Below, piece by piece: positions 58,331-64,000 of a stretch of DNA of 64,000 nucleotides (positions within the stretch are counted from its first letter, which is position 1; the number at the start of each line of letters is the position of its first letter). Source of the stretch: Podaxis mareebaensis (taxonomy: Eukaryota > Basidiomycota > Agaricomycetes > Agaricales > Agaricaceae); the NCBI GenBank assembly GCA_018524725.1, contig JAEUWP010000602.1:62001-126000 (forward strand), given 5' to 3'. The notes below the pieces were generated by a model that did no database searches, was not told the origin of the DNA, and was given only the letters and a program-made list of their open reading frames with translations. The position numbers and the translations under genes were made by a program.

Positions 58331-59641
58331 ATGACCAGCAGAGACAGACTTGCGGCAGCAAGGGTGAGTGTTTGTCTTACCCGTTTCACTAGATAGGGCA
58401 GGGGTCGATATGTCTCCTTTTTGTGCAGGCTCAACGCGCTCAGGCATTCGAAATGTCGAACCTGGGCCAACAGCACAGTACCAATGGCTACGCTGTTGAA
58501 GAGTCTTCCTCCTTTCTCTCCGAGGTGTGTCTTCTCCGACTGTTGCGAGTGCGACTCTGGTCCTCATTACGCTGCACTAGGTTGTCTCGATCCAGGAGGG
58601 CATCGACCGCTTCAACGAGAATGTACGACAAATTGCCGCGCTGCGTTTGCATTCCTTGAATGCATTGGACGGTGAAGGACAAAATGACATGACACGAGTT
58701 GAGGAATTGACGAACGAGACCCGGACACTCAGCCTGCGGCTTAAAGACAGAATCAAGTCGTTGGAGTCTGCGCCGGTGAAGGGGGATCCGCAGATGCGGG
58801 CCAACCGAGTTAGTTCGTCTAAAGTATCTGTCTGACGATGGCCCTAATGCCCCCGAAGATAGCGCTTCTCCGGAACAAGTTCATGGAGGCGATTCAGAAT
58901 TACCAACGCGTCGAACAAGAAGGCCGCGTTAAGGTTCGACAGAGGGCGGAGAGGCAAGTCAGGATTGGTAAGGCACATACTCGAATGCAGGGTCTCGTAT
59001 TTAACGTTTTTCAGTCAACCCTAGTGCTTCTCCTGAGGAGATAGACGCGATTGTGGAGGGTGGAAATCAGCAGATATTTGCTCAGGCAGTATGCTTGTCC
59101 CCGTGTCCTCATCTGTCGCTCAACTGATTGTCTCTTAGTTGACAAATTCAACACGATACGCCGAGTCGCGGAATGCATATCGAGAAGTTCAACAACGACA
59201 GCAAGACCTCCAACGAATGGAGAAAACCCTAGCTGAACTAGCTCAACTATTCATTGACGTGCACCACATCCCTTTCATGCGTTCTTCACGCTTCTCATGT
59301 TCTATTTTCAGATGGGAACACTAGTAGAACAACACGATGCTCTAGTCAACCAAGTGGAAGAGACAGCTGGGGTCATTGAAGCCGATACCGAGAAGGGGTA
59401 TGTTGCTTCGGCTTGATATTGAGCGTGACGATGATTGACTGCGGAAACCCAGGTTGGAGTCTACAAAGGTGGCGGTAAAGCATGGTAAGATGGCCGTTTC
59501 AACCGTTGTGGTGTCATACTGATTAGTCACCCCGCAGCGAGAAGCGCGCGCAAGAAAAGATGGATATGTTTCATCATCTTTCTTATTTGCTGCGCAGCGC
59601 TGGCAATTGTACTTGGTGTCGTCTTTGGCACGAGGAAATGA
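58331..59641 (+). CDS. Plasma-membrane syntaxin (Sso1/Sso2-like Qa-SNARE)
   Basis: t-SNARE driving fusion of secretory vesicles with the plasma membrane. Seven exons with in-frame GT-AG introns. The N-terminal helices (SFLSEVVSIQEGIDRFNENV, IALLRNKFMEAIQNYQRVEQ) form the Habc regulatory domain. The SNARE motif follows from IFAQALTNSTRYAESRNAYR through LAELAQLFIDMGTLVEQHD and ALVNQVEETAGVIEADTEKG; the central Gln is in LVEQHD. A basic stretch (KHARSARKKR) and a single C-terminal helix (WICFIIFLICCAALAIVLGV) anchor the protein. Order and length are those of fungal Sso1/Psy1 proteins. Confidence 0.92.
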
Positions 59642-59971
59642 ATTTGCAGTTGGTCGTCTGGTCATTCGTTTGGATTGTCATGCAGTATATATCCGTATTT
59701 ATTTATAGTGTTGATAGCCTATAGTGGGATATTGTTCTTTAATTTGTGTAGCTCTTGGTTTGGGTTTGACGGAGGCAAAATTATGACAGTATGGGTAGGA
59801 GTCTGGCTAAGGTGAAGGCAACGAGATCGGAGGCGCAGCAGAGGACAGGTTTGCATGTTGACGTTTGTATCAGGATCATGTGTGACCGAATAAATTCGTC
59901 CAATTTGGTGCATCCATTTCGTATTCGTTTTTCCTCCAACTCTCCCTCCATACACACTCTTGCTCCGCGCC
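59642..59971. other. Intergenic stretch
   Basis: 3' flank of the syntaxin gene and promoter of the phosphatidylinositol synthase gene; C/T-rich near 59930-59960. No gene recognised. Confidence 0.4.
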
Positions 59972-60956
59972 ATGCCCGAACACAAGAGGCGACGAAAGGG
60001 TGCTTCTATTGAAGTTGTAGACGCCAAGCATGCTGTCGATCTCGCGACTGCTCAGACATACTCAGAGAACGTTTTCCTCTTCGTCCCCAACCTCATAGGT
60101 TTGTCCCCTTCACCTCGATTGCCTCTTTCCAAGCCCCGACACCTCTCCTGTAGGATATGCACGCATCATTTTAGCGGGTCTGTCGCTCCATTACATGAGC
60201 TACCACCCGAAATACTGCACTCTCCTATATGTCGTGTCGTGTCTTCTGGATGCTGTCGATGGCCAGGCCGCGCGAGCACTCGGGCAAACATCCAAGTTTG
60301 GTGCAGTCTTGGACATGGTCACTGACAGGTATGAGTTTCTACTGCCGAAACGAGACATTCACCGACGGACTCGTAATAGATGCACAACCTCATGCCTGTT
60401 ATGCTACCTTTCATCCGCTTATCCCAATTATGCAATTTTCTTCCAGTTCCTTATCGCACTTGACTTTAGCAGCCACTACATGCATATGTACAGGTGCGTC
60501 TTCGCTATGTGGTGGTCACAAAATTTGGACGGCTCACTGTGTTTCTGGGGCAGTTCTTTGGTGACGGGGTCGAGGAGTCATAAATTAGTCACAAGTGATG
60601 TCAGTCGTATTTTGTCTTACTATTATAACGACTCGGTGAGTTGCAGACGTATGTTGATCGCTTCTATACCTTTGTAGCTGACTTGTGTGGCTTAGCGCGT
60701 CCTCTTCTTCATGTGCGCCGGAAACGAGTTGTTCTTCGTCTCCTTGTATTTGATGAAGTGGACCTCGACTCCTATTGGGCTCGGCGGGATCTTCGAGGGT
60801 TTGACGTGGCCCCAGTTGGTGGCATCTCTCAGTTTCTTGGTCTTCTTTGGGAAGAATGTCATCAATGTTGTTCAGCTATGGAAGGCATCCAAGATTCTTG
60901 TTGGAGTGGATCTTGCTGAGCGAGCCGCGGCGCGCGAGGCAGCAAAAAAGCAGTGA
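59972..60956 (+). CDS. PIS1: CDP-diacylglycerol-inositol 3-phosphatidyltransferase (PI synthase)
   Basis: Integral ER-membrane enzyme that joins CDP-diacylglycerol and myo-inositol to make phosphatidylinositol. ATG 59972 gives MPEHKRRRKGASIEV. The CDP-alcohol phosphotransferase signature, D-x3-D-G-x2-A-R-x8-G-x3-D-x3-D, is complete in DAVDGQAARALGQTSKFGA followed by VLDMVTD. NVFLFVPNLIGYARIILAGL is the conserved first helix of fungal PI synthases. Later hydrophobic segments are VLFFMCAGNELFFVSLYL and LVASLSFLVFFGKNVINVVQ, with GVDLAERAAAREAAKKQ at the cytosolic end. Five exons with short GT-AG introns (donors near 60099, 60329, 60494, 60635), all in frame. Confidence 0.92.
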
Positions 60957-61137
60957 GGAGACAGACATTGGATTGTTACTAGACATTTTTTCCTGCCGTA
61001 TATAACCGTATAATACTGGAATGTAATGCGTTTGCTGGCGCTGTGTTCGGGGACGCGTCGGGGGGAAGCACGTGATGATATTTTTTGGTGAGACGCCCAG
61101 AGTGGTCTCCAGAACAAGGAATCAATTCTCTTCTTGT

Positions 61138-64000
61138 ATGCCGTCCTCAGTCCTTCTGCGCGGGTCGCGGTCCCTCCTCAGAACAAAAAACTCCTTTCCT
61201 CTCCACCATGGTCGTCGACCGTCGTCCCTAGCCGGTAGTCGGAACCGCCTTCTTTCCTCATCTGCACCTGACTCGCCAGCGGATCCCCCACCCTCGTCAG
61301 AAGGCTCTACATCTACGGCGGACCCTCAGGAGGCTGCAGAAGCCCCAACGGAGGAGGCAGATAAACCACGCACACGGCGACCAAGGATTACCACATCTGT
61401 TCCGAAGGACGTTGAGCCTGTCGAGATACCAGAGGGCTTGAATATACTCTGGAACCCGGCCGATGAGGAGTTTGACCTCAATGCGTCGCAGACCACTTTG
61501 CCGCCCCCGGAGGTCTTTGAGGAAGCCTTGCACAATTTACATATCACATTACATCCGCAAACGCAGCATCGCGCTACTTATGCATCAACTTCTGGTCCAC
61601 CCGTCGAACCTACCCTCGGTTTGTATTGTCCCATAGAGGGTGGGGACTACATCATTGATGCTACTGTACGAGAGCTTGCTCGAAGAACTGGTGCGGAGGT
61701 TTTGGTGTTGGATGCTGTGCAGCTAGCTGCTGGAGAGTGGGGCCATTTCGGAAAGGGTAGGTGGATCTCTATAAATCTTTCTTTGTAATTGCTAACAGAA
61801 CCTTCTAGCAGCAAATGCTCTACAACTACCTAGGAATCCATTGCACTTTACTTCCCTGGCTGGACGGCAACTTTCCAGCCGGAGAGAGGACACTGACGAG
61901 GATGACGACTTCGGTTTGCCGATGCTCTCGCAACCCCAACAGATGACACTGACTGTAATGGCTTCGCCTATGCAAGGTCGTCCTCTCATGGCATCATCTT
62001 CGAGGCGGTCACCAACTCCCCCAAGCAAGATCAAGGTCTTCTTTGACGCATTGGTGAATACACCCTCGGCCAAGGAAGGGTCTTCATTGTCTGTCGCCAC
62101 GGAGCGGCCGCGGCTTATATATATTCGCGACTTCCCGACATTGGCGGCGTCGTCAGACGTCTGGTATCCACCTCTATTGTCAGCAGTGCGCTCGCGTCGA
62201 AGGGGTCCTATCTCGAGGCCTTCGTCGGCCGTGGCGAATCCTATGACAATCATTTTCGGTATGACACCACCTTTGGTGCCGACAGCCTCTCCTAGCCCAT
62301 CTCCTGAACATGGACTCATGAGTGTTCTCATGAGTCGCAATTCAGCACAAATACCCTTGTCACCGAACAAACCTGGGAAAATAGATTGGGGAGAGGATGA
62401 AGCGGCAGAGAAAGCCCGAGAAAAGCGTCTACGTGAAAAACTCAAAAAGTGGGAGAAGGGTGATACTAGCTTGCACTCCGAGTTTCCTCTTCTATCTTCA
62501 GGAAACGAGCCCGAAGAGGATGTTCGATCACCGAAACCGGAAATTATTTTGATTGGAGGTCCACCGTCTACAATGTCTGGTTTCCCGCCAATGTTCGGCC
62601 CTCAAATGCTCACGACCCAGGCAAGTAAGAGTCCGCCTCACGACAACAAATCATCCTTCTTCCGTTCTTCAATACTCGTTCCTACCGTACGTTCTCCCGC
62701 ACATGAGAAGTCCAATCGTATCGCACGAAGGCGGGAAATCAACGAGTTGACGATGCGAATGGGCGTTGGCGCGATTGGAGGCAAGGTTGAAGAAAGCAGT
62801 TTCGCGTCAACATTACCTTTGGAGGATGAGGAACAGTCTGTTGAGCCTCAGGTCGCTGGACAAGAGGACCCGCACATCACGCGGAGCAATCATGAGCGGA
62901 TGTGGGAGGAGTGGGGAAGTAAGATCGAGTTATGGTCGGATGTTCGGCGGATAGCTGACCGTGCAGTCGGGAATATCATGTCGAACTTGATAACCAAATT
63001 CAAGTTGGACAAGATTTCACTGGAACCCACTGTTATCCCATGGACTGCCGTTCAGAATGCGTGGGCGTCTCATAAAGCGAACCATGATTTGAGAAGACAG
63101 TGGTTGAAGGATGTGTCGTCTGTGCGAGGGTTGCGGGAGGAAGATCAGGACGAGGAAGTTGAGGACCGCACGGGAAGCGTTGATGAAGTTGTGGAACGGC
63201 TGAAGACGGATGGCGAGCTGGATGACCATGAGGAACGGTTGTTATCATGTATCGTCAATCCAGGTATGTCAACCCATTTACGACTGTATATAATCGGGCA
63301 TACTGAGTCTCCATTGCTTTCTAGTAACAATGCCAACGTCGTTCAACCAAGTTCATCTCCCCCCACATACAATTGACTCTGTACGGACGATTGTGTCGTT
63401 GCCGTTGTTGCACCCTCAGGCCTTCAAACAAGGCATCTTGAAGGAACACAGTATGACTGGTTGTCTATTGTTCGGTCCCCCTGGTACCGGAAAGACACTC
63501 GTGGTCCGGGCTCTGGCAAAGGAGGCGGGATGTCGAATGTTAGCAGTATCTCCTTCTGACGTAATGGACATGGTTCGTATATGCGTCAGTCCTCTCTTTT
63601 TGTTGCAACTAAACTGGTTCCTAGTACGTTGGTGAAGGCGAAAAGCTTGTCCGTGCTGTGTTCTCCTTGGCACGCAAGCTTTCTCCATGCGTCATCTTCC
63701 TGGACGAAATCGATGCTCTCTTTGGTGCACGGATGTCAACACGCGAAAGTGGAGGGGCATTCGCGCATCGTGGAGTCATCACCGAATTCATGCAGGAGAT
63801 GGACGGTCTCAAGTCATCCAGAGATGATAGTGTTATCGTCATAGGAGCCACAAATCGGCCTTTTGACCTAGACGATGCAGTTCTCCGACGGTTACCTCGG
63901 CGATTGCTGGTAGACTTACCTGGGGAGAAAGAGCGGGAAGGTTCGTATTCTACACTTTCTACGAGAGTGCACGCGCACTTTCGGTAATCTGATATGAATC
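61138..64000 (+). CDS. AAA ATPase, Msp1/meiotic clade, probably mitochondrial (3' end outside window)
   Basis: Start taken at ATG 61138 ([20 protein letters not shown]), whose Arg/Ser-rich, acid-free lead looks like a mitochondrial presequence; an in-frame ATG at 61075 follows directly on a CACGTG box. The first 700 residues or so lack a recognised domain, apart from a stretch resembling a degenerate nucleoside-binding region ([20 protein letters not shown]). The AAA module then has Walker [20 protein letters not shown], the pore region [20 protein letters not shown], Walker [16 protein letters not shown], sensor 1 [13 protein letters not shown] and [15 protein letters not shown]. The last is close to Msp1/ATAD1. 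The coding frame ends at about 63941 at a splice donor, and the gene continues past the window. The exact orthologue is not settled. Confidence 0.8.

Overview
The window is nuclear DNA of a filamentous basidiomycete, most likely an Agaricomycete. Genes are cut by many short introns (mostly about 50-60 nt, GT-AG with a few GC-AG). Nearly every housekeeping protein reads as fungal, and many non-catalytic tails are Ser/Pro-rich. There are no operons, bacterial signals or CRISPR arrays. Coordinates given for genes span first to last coding base and include introns; exon joins were worked out by eye from splice signals and family conservation.

Layout: 1-574 is the 3' end of an aspartate aminotransferase gene. 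1346-5395 encodes a HEAT-repeat PP4 regulatory subunit 1-like protein. 6102-13576 is a membrane-protein neighbourhood: three same-strand tetraspan MARVEL-like genes with long cytosolic tails, and between the second and third, on the minus strand, a voltage-gated proton channel of the Hv1 family. A FUN14-family mitochondrial protein (13888-14668) and the rRNA methyltransferase NOP2 (14867-17336) follow. 17337-19830 is gene-poor and holds a 109-bp inverted-repeat element.

19831-24300 carries an Ala/Pro/Glu/Lys-rich protein and eIF2B epsilon. A Pmp3 proteolipid gene (24639-25029, minus) stands head to head with a kynurenine mini-cluster: formamidase (25328-26256, plus), kynureninase (26326-28102, minus) and kynurenine 3-monooxygenase (28387-30296, plus). 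These are three enzymes of tryptophan-to-NAD synthesis. Then come an AT-hook protein, an OS-9/Yos9 ER lectin and a HAL4/SAT4-type kinase. 38301-46536 is an 8.2-kb stretch with no recognisable gene.

The right end is dense again: PRP28 helicase, a small EF-hand-like protein, a protein methyltransferase, a RhoGEF with an interrupted DH domain, asparagine synthetase, a plasma-membrane syntaxin, phosphatidylinositol synthase, and an AAA ATPase that runs off the window. Several neighbours are divergent with very short shared promoters: 70 bp between methyltransferase and RhoGEF, 103 bp between PRP28 and the EF-hand gene, 284 bp between kynureninase and monooxygenase.

The observations most worth following are the proton channel with its His/Cys/Glu-rich S1-S2 loop inside the MARVEL gene group, the kynurenine mini-cluster, and three inferred GC-AG introns, one of which is required to keep the monooxygenase in frame.
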